From the NCBI RefSeq assembly GCF_002706375.1, contig NZ_CP017706.1:1488001-1552000 (forward strand): a stretch of 64,000 nt of DNA, in the 5' to 3' direction. The stretch's first letter is position 1, and the number at the start of each line of letters is the position of its first letter. A program made the position numbers and the translations under genes. Positions 33,764 through 43,105 of the stretch are shown in pieces. The notes under the pieces are model-generated. The model made no database searches, had not been told where the DNA came from, and worked only from the letters and a program-made list of their open reading frames with translations. Source of the DNA: Lactobacillus amylovorus DSM 20531 (GTDB lineage: Bacteria > Bacillota > Bacilli > Lactobacillales > Lactobacillaceae).

Positions 33764-33793
33764 AAAAGATTGGCTTTTAGCCAATCTTTTTCT
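33764..33793. terminator. Terminator between convergent lyase and dehydrogenase genes
   Basis: AAAGATTGGC-TTTTA-GCCAATCTTTTT, a 10-base stem with T run on the plus strand and A run on the other, so it can serve both genes. Confidence 0.8.
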
Positions 33794-33816
33794 TTTTACA
33801 CAGTTAAAGTAATTAA

Positions 33817-35199
33817 CTATTGATTATTTTTAGTAACGTCGATAACTAAGTGTTCGTTAACAAATGCCATCATACCAAGTTCGCTTAATTCACGACCATA
33901 GCCTGACTTCTTCACACCACCAAATGGCAATTCACCAGAAGTGATCCAGCGACCGTTGATGACCGTCATTCCAGTTTCGATTTGAGCGGCAACCTTTTGT
34001 GCACGTTCGATATCGCTGCTGATTACTGATGAACCCAAGCCATAGCTTGAATCGTTTGCCAATTGAATAGCGGCATCGTCATCGTTAACCACGAAGACTT
34101 CGGCAACAGGGCCAAACAATTCTTCATCGAAGATTGGGTTGTCCTTGTCAATATTGGTCAAAACGATTGGTCTAAAGAAGGCACCCTTAGAGTCAATTTC
34201 TGGGTATTGGTAGAAGACCTTAGCACCTGCGTCAGTGGCTTTCTTTACTTGAGCTTCAAGCTTTTCCTTAGCTCTTTCGGAGTTCATTGGTGGCAAAGTG
34301 GTGTCGTCTTCAAGTGGATCACCAGCCTTCAAGCTTGAGAAGACGTTCTTCAATTCGTGCAATACTTCGTCGTAACGGGACTTTTCAACGATGATGCGCT
34401 TAGATGAAGTACATACTTGACCATCGTTATAAGTTCTAGCATCCCCTAAAACGTTACGGAGTAGTTGTGGATCTGCGTCATCCAAAACGATAAAGGCGTC
34501 GTTACCACCAAGCTCCATCGTTGACTTCTTCAAGTTTTTACCAGCAGCTTCAGCAACAGCAGAACCGCCACGTTCAGAACCAGTTAATGCAACGCCTTGG
34601 ATGCGTGGATCGGCAATAATATCGCCTAATTGATCGTAGCTTGGGTAAAGGTTGATTAAACTGCCTTCAGGAGCACCAGCACGCTTGATGATCTTAGCGG
34701 TGAGTGCGGCAGAACCTGGAACGTTATGAGCATGTTTAAGCAAAACTGGGTTACCCACGATGAAGTTAGGTGCAAAGACACGGATAACTTGGTAAAGTGG
34801 GAAGTTCCATGGTTCACAAGCCATGATGACACCAGTTGATTGCTTCAAGTAGTAGGCGTTACCTAAGCCGGTATTTAATGGGGTAGGCTTAAGCATTACT
34901 GGACCATTTTTAGCATAGTAATCACAGATTGAAGCACATAATTCAACTTCTTCTCTTGATTCGCGTAAAAGTTTACCCATTTCAAGGGTCATCATTTTAG
35001 CTAATTCATCTTCATGTTCACGCAAAGCATCGGCAACATCGTGTAAAATTTTTGCACGACTTTCAGGCGTTTCATGACGCCACTTTTTATAAAGTGCATG
35101 GGCTAAGTTGATGGAATCTTCGATTTGCTTAGCAGTTGGATTATCATAACTAGCAAATTCTTCATTGGTATATGGATTGATTGACTGATATCTAGACAA
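33817..35199 (-). CDS. gabD: NAD(P)-dependent succinate-semialdehyde-type dehydrogenase
   Basis: Aldehyde dehydrogenase of 460 residues that oxidises an aldehyde, probably a semialdehyde, to the acid. The catalytic Cys is in [17 protein letters not shown] and the general-base Glu in [11 protein letters not shown]; the glycine motif is [12 protein letters not shown]. The TTG start at 35199 is chosen because GGAGG lies about eight bases upstream; a longer in-frame ATG at 35217 overlaps the ribosome site. Class members in lactobacilli are annotated gabD or ssadh without genetic proof, so the symbol is provisional. Confidence 0.82.
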   Translation of the reverse strand: MSRYQSINPYTNEEFASYDNPTAKQIEDSINLAHALYKKWRHETPESRAKILHDVADALREHEDELAKMMTLEMGKLLRESREEVELCASICDYYAKNGPVMLKPTPLNTGLGNAYYLKQSTGVIMACEPWNFPLYQVIRVFAPNFIVGNPVLLKHAHNVPGSAALTAKIIKRAGAPEGSLINLYPSYDQLGDIIADPRIQGVALTGSERGGSAVAEAAGKNLKKSTMELGGNDAFIVLDDADPQLLRNVLGDARTYNDGQVCTSSKRIIVEKSRYDEVLHELKNVFSSLKAGDPLEDDTTLPPMNSERAKEKLEAQVKKATDAGAKVFYQYPEIDSKGAFFRPIVLTNIDKDNPIFDEELFGPVAEVFVVNDDDAAIQLANDSSYGLGSSVISSDIERAQKVAAQIETGMTVINGRWITSGELPFGGVKKSGYGRELSELGMMAFVNEHLVIDVTKNNQ

Positions 35200-35359
35200 A
35201 GTGTTTCCTCCATTCATAAGTTTTTATTCTTCTATAAGTCACGTAATTTATTATAAAGCGTTTGCAAATAAAACACACCGATTTGTACTTTTAGTTAGTA
35301 AAAATGCATGATAAACTTTTTATATGTAATTAATGAATTGAAAATCATGGAGGATTTTT

Positions 35360-35863
35360 ATGACTAAGCAAGTTTCCACCGCAACTATTTATTTGGGTAC
35401 GCCTTTTTACAATGACGACCAACGCACACGTGTTAAGAAGGCAATGGCATTACTCGAAAAGAACCCAACTGTTGTGAGAGTTCATTTTCCATTTGACCAA
35501 AACTTCGTTGATCCAGAAGAAAAGAATCCAGAAATCGGCGGCATCCGCAGCATGACTTGGCGTCTTGCAACATACAACAACGATATCACCGGTTTGGTTA
35601 ACGCAAGCTGCGGCGTCTTTTTATACGACATGGACAACATTGATGATGGTAGTGCCTTTGAAATCGGCTTTATGCGTGCACTCCACAAGCCAGTAATTTT
35701 GGTACCATTCACTAATGATCCAAATAAAGAAAAAGAAATGAACTTGATGCTGGCACAAGGTGTAACGACAATCATTGACGGTAACACTGATTTTGAAAAA
35801 TTAGCTACTTATGATTTCAACACCACACCTGCTAATCCAGTTGTTGGTTACAAGATCATCTAA
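35360..35863 (+). CDS. ptd: Purine/nucleoside 2'-deoxyribosyltransferase
   Basis: Enzyme of 167 residues that moves deoxyribose between bases, used in nucleoside salvage by lactobacilli. The catalytic Glu is in DDGSAFEIGFMRA (about 96-108), with the substrate-site ATYNNDITGL upstream. The long N-terminus and the KNPEIGGIRSMTWR segment match the purine-specific type I (PTD) enzymes rather than the shorter type II. Clear GGAGG site, single gene with its own terminator. Confidence 0.9.
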   Translation: MTKQVSTATIYLGTPFYNDDQRTRVKKAMALLEKNPTVVRVHFPFDQNFVDPEEKNPEIGGIRSMTWRLATYNNDITGLVNASCGVFLYDMDNIDDGSAFEIGFMRALHKPVILVPFTNDPNKEKEMNLMLAQGVTTIIDGNTDFEKLATYDFNTTPANPVVGYKII

Positions 35864-35865
35864 CA

Positions 35866-35903
35866 AAAATACCCGGGGAATAATTCCTCGGGTATTTCTT
35901 TAT
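35866..35903. terminator. Terminator between convergent ptd and regulator genes
   Basis: AAATACCCGGGGAAT / ATTCCTCGGGTATTT, a 15-base stem with two-base loop; symmetric. Confidence 0.9.
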
Positions 35904-36754
35904 GCATTCAATTGTTTAAGTAGTTTCCGCGCCTTTTCTAGCGTGATCCGGTTTCTGTTGATTCTTGCAAAAGCACAGGCGTCATGCAGGTGCTGACTCG
36001 TGATCTCCTTTTTCTTAGCCTGTTCCATATCGTTTATGCCTTGGCGCAAAAGGATGCGGGCCATATAGAAGATGGCGTGTTGCTCGATCCCAATCTTGTA
36101 GCCGTAGCGAAGCAAGGAATTCGATTCTTTGTACATCTTGCGTTCGCCGTAGAATTCACCGGCATCGCATAAGATAGCCAAGATGTGCATCGTGATTAAA
36201 ACATTGGTAATATCAACGTCCATAATGCTTTTCAGGATCTGATCGTAGTAGTGCTGTGCCTTTTCGGTTTCGCCTTGCTTAGCGTAGATTTGACTACAGC
36301 CGTTTAAAGCGAGCAGACGATAAATGTCGTTTTTCGGCAAATTATCCGTTGTCAAAATGTTGTTGAAGTAAAATAGTGCACTCATTTGGTTACGGTCGCT
36401 TTTCAGTGCATATTGACCGCGCAAAAAGTGGTAGTGTACTTTATCTTCATCCTGCTTAAGATTTTGCGGATTAATCTGCGATAAAATGTTCAAAATCTTG
36501 GCGTAGTCGAAATTGATAAATGAAAAATCAGCTTCAAATAGCAAGCGTGCGACTTTCTTTTCATCGCTACTGGTCATAATATCGCCAACTTCGATGTTTA
36601 ACCGATCGCAGAGCTGCTTCAAAATTTTAAAAGACGGTACCTGACCATTATTTTCGAATTTACTTAAAGTAGATTGCGTACAAATACCATGACAGAGGTC
36701 GGTTTGTGAAAGCTTTTGGTCTTTACGAATTTGTACGAATTTTTCTATATTGAT
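35900..36754 (-). CDS. XRE/Rgg-like regulator without an ATG/GTG/TTG start
   Basis: The open frame extends upstream to the stop of the esterase gene and encodes an intact helix-turn-helix (FVQIRKDQKLSQTDLCHGIC, then TLSKFENNGQVPS) followed by a long alpha-helical, TPR-like region typical of Rgg/PlcR-type regulators, in all about 284 residues. No ATG, GTG or TTG occurs ahead of the HTH; the frame there reads ATA ATT ATA ATC AAT ATA. Coordinates use ATC at 36752-36754, equivalent to where a homologue's Met-Asn-Ile would be. The first TTG (about 36622) would delete the DNA-binding domain. Either a rare start coupled to the upstream esterase stop eight bases away, or a start-lost gene. Confidence 0.6.
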   Translation of the reverse strand: MNIEKFVQIRKDQKLSQTDLCHGICTQSTLSKFENNGQVPSFKILKQLCDRLNIEVGDIMTSSDEKKVARLLFEADFSFINFDYAKILNILSQINPQNLKQDEDKVHYHFLRGQYALKSDRNQMSALFYFNNILTTDNLPKNDIYRLLALNGCSQIYAKQGETEKAQHYYDQILKSIMDVDITNVLITMHILAILCDAGEFYGERKMYKESNSLLRYGYKIGIEQHAIFYMARILLRQGINDMEQAKKKEITSQHLHDACAFARINRNRITLEKARKLLKQLNA

Positions 36755-36759
36755 TATAA

Positions 36760-37554
36760 TTATTTTTGTCTCTTAATTGTTTGGAATAAAAAGTCGAGTG
36801 ATTCATCGATGTAGTCGTTGCCGTAGTCCATTGCATGACCATGTCCTGGAATGACGAGTAGTTGCACACCGTGATTTTGTTTAGCTAAAAAGTTGACGAA
36901 GTCGAGAACTGAATCAAGTGGGGTCAGTTCGTCTGCTGAATTGATCATCATTACTTTGTCTAATTTGCTTAGGTCGTATGATTTTGCATCAAGCTTAGCT
37001 AAAACCTTTGGGTCTTCAGTGTCGGTATAAGTCAAAGTAAAGTACTTGTAGAAGGACTGTCTGATTTGCTCAGGATCAGTAATGCCCAAGTCTTTTGCGG
37101 CTGCTGGGGATGCCTTAACGTCTTGGTGTTCTTTGATCCAGTTTGAATACTCAACTGGTGCAGACCAAGTTACCGTTGGAAAACCATATTTGCCGGCAAC
37201 GTATAACGCCATTGTTCCGCCAACGCTGGCCCCGATTTGCACGATATTCTTGAGATCGTCTTGATCAGTGTAATCAGATTTTAAAAGCCATTCGACAAAA
37301 TGCAATACATCTTCATGTGCAGCTGGAAAATGTGCTGCAGGAGCAAGGCTGTATTCAGGAATGAAAGTCATAAAACCGGCATTAGCTAAATCAACGCCGA
37401 CGCTCTTAACGCTTTCCTTGTTGCCACGGAACCAGCCACCACCATGCCAAAAGATTAAGATTTTGGTCTTAGAAGTTGTATTATTTGGGTAGTAAACATC
37501 GGCCCCTAATTTCTTATTTGTGTCGTAGATAACATTATTTTTTATTACAACCAT
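36760..37554 (-). CDS. Alpha/beta-hydrolase, esterase/lipase
   Basis: Cytoplasmic HSL-like esterase of 264 residues. The oxyanion motif is FWHGGGWF (about 36-43), the nucleophile elbow GASVGG, the catalytic Asp lies in NSADELTPLDS and His in PGHGHAMDYG. Start at 37554 (MVVIKNN) follows AAAGGA; an ATG three codons earlier falls inside that site. Transcribed with the regulator downstream. It may take part in ester metabolism; the substrate is not clear. Confidence 0.85.
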   Translation of the reverse strand: MVVIKNNVIYDTNKKLGADVYYPNNTTSKTKILIFWHGGGWFRGNKESVKSVGVDLANAGFMTFIPEYSLAPAAHFPAAHEDVLHFVEWLLKSDYTDQDDLKNIVQIGASVGGTMALYVAGKYGFPTVTWSAPVEYSNWIKEHQDVKASPAAAKDLGITDPEQIRQSFYKYFTLTYTDTEDPKVLAKLDAKSYDLSKLDKVMMINSADELTPLDSVLDFVNFLAKQNHGVQLLVIPGHGHAMDYGNDYIDESLDFLFQTIKRQK

Positions 37555-37595
37555 GAAATGCATTCCTTTCTTAGATCTTTCATCGCTTATTATAT

Positions 37596-38578
37596 ATTAA
37601 CTATACGCGTGGTGCTAGTTAAATCGTTTTAGTTAACAAAAAAAGTCCAATCTTGTTAGACTCGACTTGTAAACATATTAATAGAAAAGAGTCTGACTAG
37701 ATTGAACTACCCTAAGCTTAAGCGTTTTTCTCATCATTTACAAGTTAGTTTTAGTCGTTTAAATATAATTTGTCGCTGTTTGTACAAACTTTATGCCCCA
37801 GATGCATTAAAGCAAAGACGGAATATCAATCGATGTAAAATATCTGACAGTTCTATTCTGGCCTTGCTTATTTGGCAGGCTTCATTGGGCGTTGAATCTC
37901 AAAGAAGATTTTGTGAAAAGCTTGTTAATTTATCTCACTCTCGCTTTAATCGCAGAGCACGCATGCTTTTGCCATTGATCTATTTAATTCGACATGGCCT
38001 TAATGAGGAAGTAGATCTGTCAGGCGACATTTTGATTATTGATAGCTTTCCTGTGCCAGTCTGTCAGCCAATTCGCAATCGTCGAGCAAAGATCTTTCGC
38101 GGCTATGCCGATATTGGCTATAAGGCAACCAAAAAAATCTATTATTATGGTTTTAAGGTTCACGCTATTGTTAGCGACGACGGCTACTTGCTAGATTATA
38201 TCGTAACCAAGGCCTCAGTTCATGATGCTAAGGAAACAGTAGAACTGATTACTAACGCTCATCCTGACAATCGTTACCTTTTGGGCGATGAAGGATATTT
38301 GGGCAAAAACCTGCATCAACGCTTAGAGCAAATGGGCTATACGCTTTGGACACCATATCGTAAAAACATGAAGAATGCTCAAAAGCACAATAAGCACTAT
38401 TTAATGGCACTCAGAAGGACCATCGAGAGTGATTTTTCGCTTTTGTCTTACTACAACGCTGAAAATAATCGAGCTAGAAGTTTAGCAGGTTTTCAAGAGA
38501 GACTCGAAGTTGCCATTTTAGCTTATAATATGGCATATTGTCTAGAACGATTTAACTAGCACCACGCGTATTAACTAT
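37596..38578 (+). mobile_element. IS982-family insertion sequence B with 9-bp target duplication
   Basis: The element spans 37605-38569 (965 bp) with the same ACGCGTGGTGCTAG inverted ends as element A. ATTAACTAT is duplicated at 37596-37604 and 38570-38578. The central part differs clearly from element A. It splits the upstream region of the esterase from the TVP38 gene. Confidence 0.92.
37702..38559 (+). CDS. IS982-family transposase
   Basis: DDE transposase of 285 residues with TTG start, frame intact. Catalytic acidic residues in IIDSFPVPVCQP, LGDEGYLGKN and RRTIESDFSLL. Around 80 percent of residues match the transposase of element A by eye, so they are related but not recent copies of one another. 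Confidence 0.9.
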   Translation: MNYPKLKRFSHHLQVSFSRLNIICRCLYKLYAPDALKQRRNINRCKISDSSILALLIWQASLGVESQRRFCEKLVNLSHSRFNRRARMLLPLIYLIRHGLNEEVDLSGDILIIDSFPVPVCQPIRNRRAKIFRGYADIGYKATKKIYYYGFKVHAIVSDDGYLLDYIVTKASVHDAKETVELITNAHPDNRYLLGDEGYLGKNLHQRLEQMGYTLWTPYRKNMKNAQKHNKHYLMALRRTIESDFSLLSYYNAENNRARSLAGFQERLEVAILAYNMAYCLERFN

Positions 38579-38697
38579 AGGAACAGAAGAAATTAATAAG
38601 AATATTTTTAGTTTTTCTATAATAAGGTGAAAAATCGGTTAAATAGTGTTATTTTTGATAAAATTGACGTACTAGTCCTATGAGGGAAGGCGAAAAA

Positions 38698-39306
38698 ATG
38701 CAACATTTATCAGCTAAAGCAAGTCGCAAACTAATTAACATTGCTACAGTGGTTTGTGGAATAATCATTATTTTGCTAGTGATCTATTGGTATCGGCTAG
38801 GCATTTTTACTGATCAAGCAAAAATGCGGGCTTATTTAGCTAATAAACAAATTGTTGGTCCGATCATTTTTGTACTGATTCAAATAGTACAGGTAGTTGT
38901 ACCGATTATCCCCGGGGGCGTTTCGCTGCTGGGCGGTGTAGTATTTTTCGGGCCGATTGCCGGTTTTATCTATAATTATGTCGGCATCTGCATTGGTTCG
39001 ATTATCAATTTTTTCTTAGCCAGATATTACGGGCGACCATTTATTCTGCATATTGTGTCTGAAGAAACGCTAGACAAATATATGAAATGGACGAAGAATC
39101 AGAATAAATTCAACTGGTTTTTTGCACTGTGTATCTTGGCTCCGGCAGCACCCGATGATGTGCTTTGTTTACTTGCCGGTTTGACCAAGATGAAGTTCTC
39201 TACGTATTTCTGGATTATTATTTTGTGTAAACCTTGGACGATTGCAGCTTATAGTTTTGGTTTGCAATACGGTGCAAGATGGCTGTTGAAGTTGATGGGT
39301 CACTGA
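38698..39306 (+). CDS. TVP38/TMEM64-family (DedA-like VTT) membrane protein
   Basis: Membrane protein of 202 residues with four to five hydrophobic segments and the VTT-domain signature: VVVPIIPGGVSLLGG around 68-82 and a second re-entrant part with LAPAAPDDVLCLLAGLTKM around 149-167. DedA/VTT proteins move or flip phospholipids or undecaprenyl phosphate. Start at 38698 after GAGGGAAGG; the in-frame ATG at 38680 is too close to that site. The stop TGA overlaps the next start (ATGA/TGATG). Confidence 0.85.
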   Translation: MQHLSAKASRKLINIATVVCGIIIILLVIYWYRLGIFTDQAKMRAYLANKQIVGPIIFVLIQIVQVVVPIIPGGVSLLGGVVFFGPIAGFIYNYVGICIGSIINFFLARYYGRPFILHIVSEETLDKYMKWTKNQNKFNWFFALCILAPAAPDDVLCLLAGLTKMKFSTYFWIIILCKPWTIAAYSFGLQYGARWLLKLMGH

Positions 39307-39857
39307 TGCTTGAATCAAAGAGAATTTATTTAAGACGATTTGAAGAAAAAGATGCGCCGCTTTTACTAAAGTGGGGTCAGAATACGCGTTATCACGATAT
39401 GGCCGGTTTTGAGCGGATGGAAAATATGGACCAAGCGGTAAAGAGCGTGCACCAATATATGGCACGCCCCGAAAGCTATGTCGTCTGCTTGCGAGGCAGC
39501 GATGAAGGAATTGGCCTGATCGAATTGTACGAACGCGGCATGGATGAGCAAAGTGGCTTATTAAAGACAAAAGAAATCGGTTTTTTGCTGGACCAAGCCT
39601 TTGAAGGCCACGGTTATATGACTGAAGCTGTTCGTTTGATTTTGACCTATGCTTTTAAAAAGAAGAGACAGACTGAAGTATGGGCTGGCACTTTTGCCGA
39701 TAATGAAAAGTCGCAAAAACTGTTGCAGAGATTAGGTTTTCACTACGTTTATACCGTCGATTACAGCCAAGTTAGTGCACTTTTTTCTTTTAAAGAAAAA
39801 TATTATTTGCTCAAAAAAGAAGAATGGCTTAAAATAGACGCAAACACGAAATCCTAA
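39306..39857 (+). CDS. GNAT-family N-acetyltransferase
   Basis: Acetyltransferase of 183 residues of the RimJ/RimL type. It begins MLESKRIYLRRFEEKD; the acetyl-CoA site is in GFLLDQAFEGHGYMTEA (about 97-113) and the C-terminal DNEKSQKLLQRLGF (about 139-152) closes the fold. Start at 39306 overlaps the previous stop by one base, so translation is coupled to the TVP38 gene. The serS promoter is inside its last codons. Confidence 0.82.
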   Translation: MLESKRIYLRRFEEKDAPLLLKWGQNTRYHDMAGFERMENMDQAVKSVHQYMARPESYVVCLRGSDEGIGLIELYERGMDEQSGLLKTKEIGFLLDQAFEGHGYMTEAVRLILTYAFKKKRQTEVWAGTFADNEKSQKLLQRLGFHYVYTVDYSQVSALFSFKEKYYLLKKEEWLKIDANTKS

Positions 39858-40064
39858 GACTGCTTCAGAGAGTTCACGGTTGGTGCGAGTGAATGAATAG
39901 TCGTTTCCAGATTTCAGTAATGTGGGCAATTAATAGTTGCACGGTTTGGCGTCGTTATTCGCCTGTTAAAGAGGTGCAGTCTATTTTAGACTGAAGATGG
40001 GTGGTACCGCGAAACCGTGTAAGAGCCGATTCGTCCCAAAGATAGGGATGATCGGCTCTTTTTT
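39807..40064 (+). promoter_or_regulatory. Seryl T-box riboswitch and promoter upstream of serS
   Basis: Promoter TTGCTC (39807-39812) / TAAAAT (39830-39835), 17-base spacer, inside the GNAT gene end. The leader from about 39842 holds the canonical T-box core GGTGGTACCGCG (40001-40012), which is bracketed by stem structure, and a terminator AAGAGCCGAT / ATCGGCTCTT with T6 (40021-40064). Uncharged tRNA-Ser should favour the antiterminator so that serS is made when serine is short. The exact specifier codon could not be fixed (TCC at about 39905 or AGT are candidates). Confidence 0.88.
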
Positions 40065-40081
40065 ATGAATGGAGGTTTTAT

Positions 40082-41389
40082 ATGCTTGATATTAAAGTGA
40101 TTCGTGAGAATCTTGATTGGTCAAAGAAGAAGCTTGCTACACGTGGCATTAAGCCAGAAGAATTGGACGAATTAGTTGAAATCGACACTAAGCGTCGTAA
40201 GGATTTGACTAAGAGTGAACAATTAAAGGCTAAGCGTAACGATGTTTCAAAGCAAATTGCTGAAAAGAAGCGTAACAAGGAAGACGCTAGCGATGCCATA
40301 GCTGCTATGCGTGAAGTAGGTAAGGAAATCAAGAACTTAGATAAAGAAGTTGATGAATTAACTGAAAAGCAAAACTACATTTTGCTTAGATTGCCTAACT
40401 TCCCAGCAGACTCAGACCCAGTTGGACCAGACGACAGCTACAACGAAGAAGTTCGTAAGTGGGAAGAACCAACTAAGTTTGACTTTAAGCCCAAGGCTCA
40501 CTGGGACATCGGTACTAATTTGGGTATTTTGGACTGGGACCGTGCTGCTAAGGTTTCAGGTGCACGTTTTGTTTACTACATTGGTGCAGGTGCACTTTTG
40601 GAACGTGCCGTATTCAACTTCTTCCTTGATGAAAACACCAAGGATGGCTACACCGAAGTTATCCCACCTTACTTGGTAAACGATGCTTCAATGCAAGGTA
40701 CTGGTCAATTCCCTAAGTTCCACGAAGACGTTTATACTATCGTTGATAACGACGATCCAGATAAGCCACGTGACTTAACTTTGATTCCAACTGCCGAAGT
40801 TCCTTTGGTAAACTACTTCAGAAATGAAATTATCCACGGTGACAAGCTCCCAATTAACGTAACTGCTTTATCACCAGCATTCAGAAGTGAAGCAGGTTCA
40901 GCTGGTCGTGATACTCGTGGTTTAATTAGAATGCACGAATTCCGTAAGGTTGAAATGGTTAAGGTATGTAAGCCAGACGAATCATGGGATGAACTTGAAA
41001 AGTTGACCCACAACGCAGAACACTTATTGCAAAAGTTAGGCTTGCCATACCACGTAGTTGCTTTGTCAACTGGGGATGCAAGTTTCACTAGTGCTAAGAC
41101 TTACGACCTTGAAGTTTGGATGCCTGCACAAGACAAGTACCGTGAAATTTCAAGTTGTTCAAACTGTACTGACTTCCAAGCACGTCGTGCACAAATTCGT
41201 TACCGTGACGAAGACGGCAAGCTTCACTTGGCTCACACTTTGAACGGTTCAGGTTTGGCAGTTGGTCGTTGTGTAGCCGCAATTTTGGAAAACTACCAAA
41301 ACGAAGACGGTTCAGTAACTGTTCCAGATGTACTTGTTCCATACATGAACGGTATGAAGAAGATCACTAAGGAATCAAGTTTAATCTAA
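40082..41389 (+). CDS. serS: Seryl-tRNA synthetase
   Basis: Class II synthetase of 435 residues that charges tRNA-Ser. The N-terminal coiled-coil arm (about 28-100, Lys/Glu heptads) binds the tRNA long arm. Motif 2 is in [24 protein letters not shown] and motif 3 in [17 protein letters not shown]. Starts after GGAGG; regulated by the T-box leader. Heavy use of optimal codons marks it as highly expressed. The downstream terminator has been invaded by an IS110 copy. Confidence 0.96.
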   Translation: MLDIKVIRENLDWSKKKLATRGIKPEELDELVEIDTKRRKDLTKSEQLKAKRNDVSKQIAEKKRNKEDASDAIAAMREVGKEIKNLDKEVDELTEKQNYILLRLPNFPADSDPVGPDDSYNEEVRKWEEPTKFDFKPKAHWDIGTNLGILDWDRAAKVSGARFVYYIGAGALLERAVFNFFLDENTKDGYTEVIPPYLVNDASMQGTGQFPKFHEDVYTIVDNDDPDKPRDLTLIPTAEVPLVNYFRNEIIHGDKLPINVTALSPAFRSEAGSAGRDTRGLIRMHEFRKVEMVKVCKPDESWDELEKLTHNAEHLLQKLGLPYHVVALSTGDASFTSAKTYDLEVWMPAQDKYREISSCSNCTDFQARRAQIRYRDEDGKLHLAHTLNGSGLAVGRCVAAILENYQNEDGSVTVPDVLVPYMNGMKKITKESSLI

Positions 41390-41407
41390 TTAAATAGATT
41401 TAATAAG

Positions 41408-41441
41408 AAGACATTCGCTGTAAAAAGCGGGTGTCTTTTTT
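41408..41441 (+). terminator. serS terminator, T-run shared with IS110 end
   Basis: AAGACATTCGCT / AGCGGGTGTCTT stem, followed by T6. The IS110 copy begins within the T-run, so the hairpin is kept but the following sequence is the element. Confidence 0.8.
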
Positions 41442-41618
41442 CTACTCTAAGTCAAGTATTATCAACGATTTTAGGTAATTTTATTTTGAAATAAGAGCCT
41501 AATTTGAATGGAGCCTCCGGAGAATCAAGTCAAATATCTGACTTTAGGGCATGAAAAATACAGCCTGCCTTCTGTAATTTCAAAAAAGAGGCTGTTATAA
41601 TATCTATTGGATCAATTT

Positions 41619-42842
41619 TTATGACAAAAGTCTTTGGTTATGTTTGGCTACGTCATAGCTATATAATTGATCATTCTTAATTAAAGCGAAGATCGTCCGT
41701 AATAATTTATGGATCGATGCGATAGCGGCCTTCTTGTGACTTGCAGTCTCAGAAGACCGTTTTCGTTTCTCGTAATAATCCGCAATATGGCAAGGGTTGC
41801 CTGCTTTCTTGGCCGATTGAATTTGGTTGATTGCCAAGTACAGCACCTTTCTGCCGATAGCTGTCCCACGCTTTGAAATTGACAGGTGGGCCGTGAGGTT
41901 GCCAGATTCATAAACTTGAGGGTCAACGCCAACGAAGGCATTTAATTGGTTAGGGTTTTTAAAGCGTCTGATATCTCCGAGCTCACTAATAATTCTCAAG
42001 GCAGTGTTTTCGCCGATGCCTGGAATGCTTGTGAGGATCTCCAGATCCCGCTTAGGAGCCAGCTTAGCCATCTCCTGTAAAGCAGTCTGGCACTCTTCTT
42101 CAGCGCTTAGGATGTTGTTAATAGCTATTTTGAGGCCATGAACATAAGCACTGTCTTTTTTGACAGCTGGGCATGCGACTTTAGCTAAACGAATAAGCTT
42201 TTGCATTATATCGTTAGCACGTTTCTTACCAATACCAGATAAGCTCTTTAAGAAGTCGATGATATCGGCTTCTTTTGTTTCTAATACGATATCAGGGTGC
42301 GGGAATCTGAGAACAATACTCCAGTAGTTTTTTCCTCTTGGAGTAGCCATCACGTGTTCGATCTCTGGGAAAGTAAGCTGAATGGCTTTGTGCAGTCTAT
42401 TCTTGTTGGTTATCAGATCGTGCGAAGCCTGCTCGTAGATGCGGTTGTTGGCCATCAATTCTTGATATTCTTCGCTTTGAACATAGGCCAGCCGTTGCGG
42501 GTGCTCAGATTGCAGCTTGGCGAGATACATTGCATCAAGCTTATCGGTCTTGTTCTGGTGCAGGTCATCCTTTGTCTTTCTTTTGGCTTCCAGTGGGTTC
42601 ATCATGACATAGCGTAATTCGTGCATGTTCAAAAACGCCTGGAGTCTTCTGGAGTAGACGCCAGTTGCTTCAAAGATAATTTGCGGGTTGGTAACCTGTT
42701 TAAGGTCATCTAGCAGCTGATTGAAGCCTACCATATCGTTGGAGATGGCATAGTCATTAACTTTTTGGCCATTGACCATAATGCATACGTTAGACTTCCG
42801 GCTGCTAACATCAATACCGAAAACAGTTTTCAATAAATCCAT
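41619..42842 (-). CDS. IS110-family recombinase
   Basis: Recombinase of 407 residues with intact frame and Asp11/Glu58/Asp100/Asp103. It differs from copy 1 at only three residues by eye (HVMATPRGK for HLMATPKGK, and DIRRF for DIKRF). The start MDLLKT is set by CGGAGG upstream on the minus strand. Confidence 0.93.
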   Translation of the reverse strand: MDLLKTVFGIDVSSRKSNVCIMVNGQKVNDYAISNDMVGFNQLLDDLKQVTNPQIIFEATGVYSRRLQAFLNMHELRYVMMNPLEAKRKTKDDLHQNKTDKLDAMYLAKLQSEHPQRLAYVQSEEYQELMANNRIYEQASHDLITNKNRLHKAIQLTFPEIEHVMATPRGKNYWSIVLRFPHPDIVLETKEADIIDFLKSLSGIGKKRANDIMQKLIRLAKVACPAVKKDSAYVHGLKIAINNILSAEEECQTALQEMAKLAPKRDLEILTSIPGIGENTALRIISELGDIRRFKNPNQLNAFVGVDPQVYESGNLTAHLSISKRGTAIGRKVLYLAINQIQSAKKAGNPCHIADYYEKRKRSSETASHKKAAIASIHKLLRTIFALIKNDQLYSYDVAKHNQRLLS

Positions 42843-42862
42843 AAGAATAAACCTCCGCTTTA

Positions 42863-43088
42863 CTTGGAGATGAGCTACCTTCACCCAATTCAATCAGATC
42901 TAATTTTCTCAACCGGACTTTAACAGCCAACATACTTAGACGAGATTCTAAATTGAATGGTGAAGCTGCCAGTTTTGCTTACGACATCATGTGTCCAAAA
43001 GACGCACGGCATTGGCTTCATCTCCACTTTACATAGTAAAAGAAAAAGTGTTGAACGACTACTCCGTCGAGTAATCATCCAACACTAG
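42863..43088 (-). ncRNA. Candidate bridge RNA of IS110 copy 2
   Basis: By eye identical to the copy-1 strip, including the 5' hairpin (43047-43086), the long-range GGAGATGA stem, the internal GTTTTGCTT and AAAAGAC words. Full conservation between copies at different loci argues that it is a working part of the element, but two recent copies would also agree by descent. Confidence 0.5.
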
Positions 43089-43105
43089 ATTAGTATGTTT
43101 TGCTT

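Larger units (their letters stand above)
41437..43105 (-). mobile_element. IS110-family insertion sequence, copy 2 (1669 bp)
   Basis: Same length and orientation as copy 1 and nearly identical. I count about eight base differences, six of them clustered at 42337-42375. Inserted inside the T-run of the serS terminator; its other end lies about 300 bases ahead of the rRNA promoters. No target duplication visible. TTGACT is at 41450-41455 and the GTTTTGCTT terminus at 43097-43105. Confidence 0.85.

Noticed and set aside
26774..43105. Composite transposon formed by the two IS110 copies
   Set aside because: IS110 moves through a single-element circle and the enclosed 13 kb includes serS and other core genes; no sign of joint transfer.
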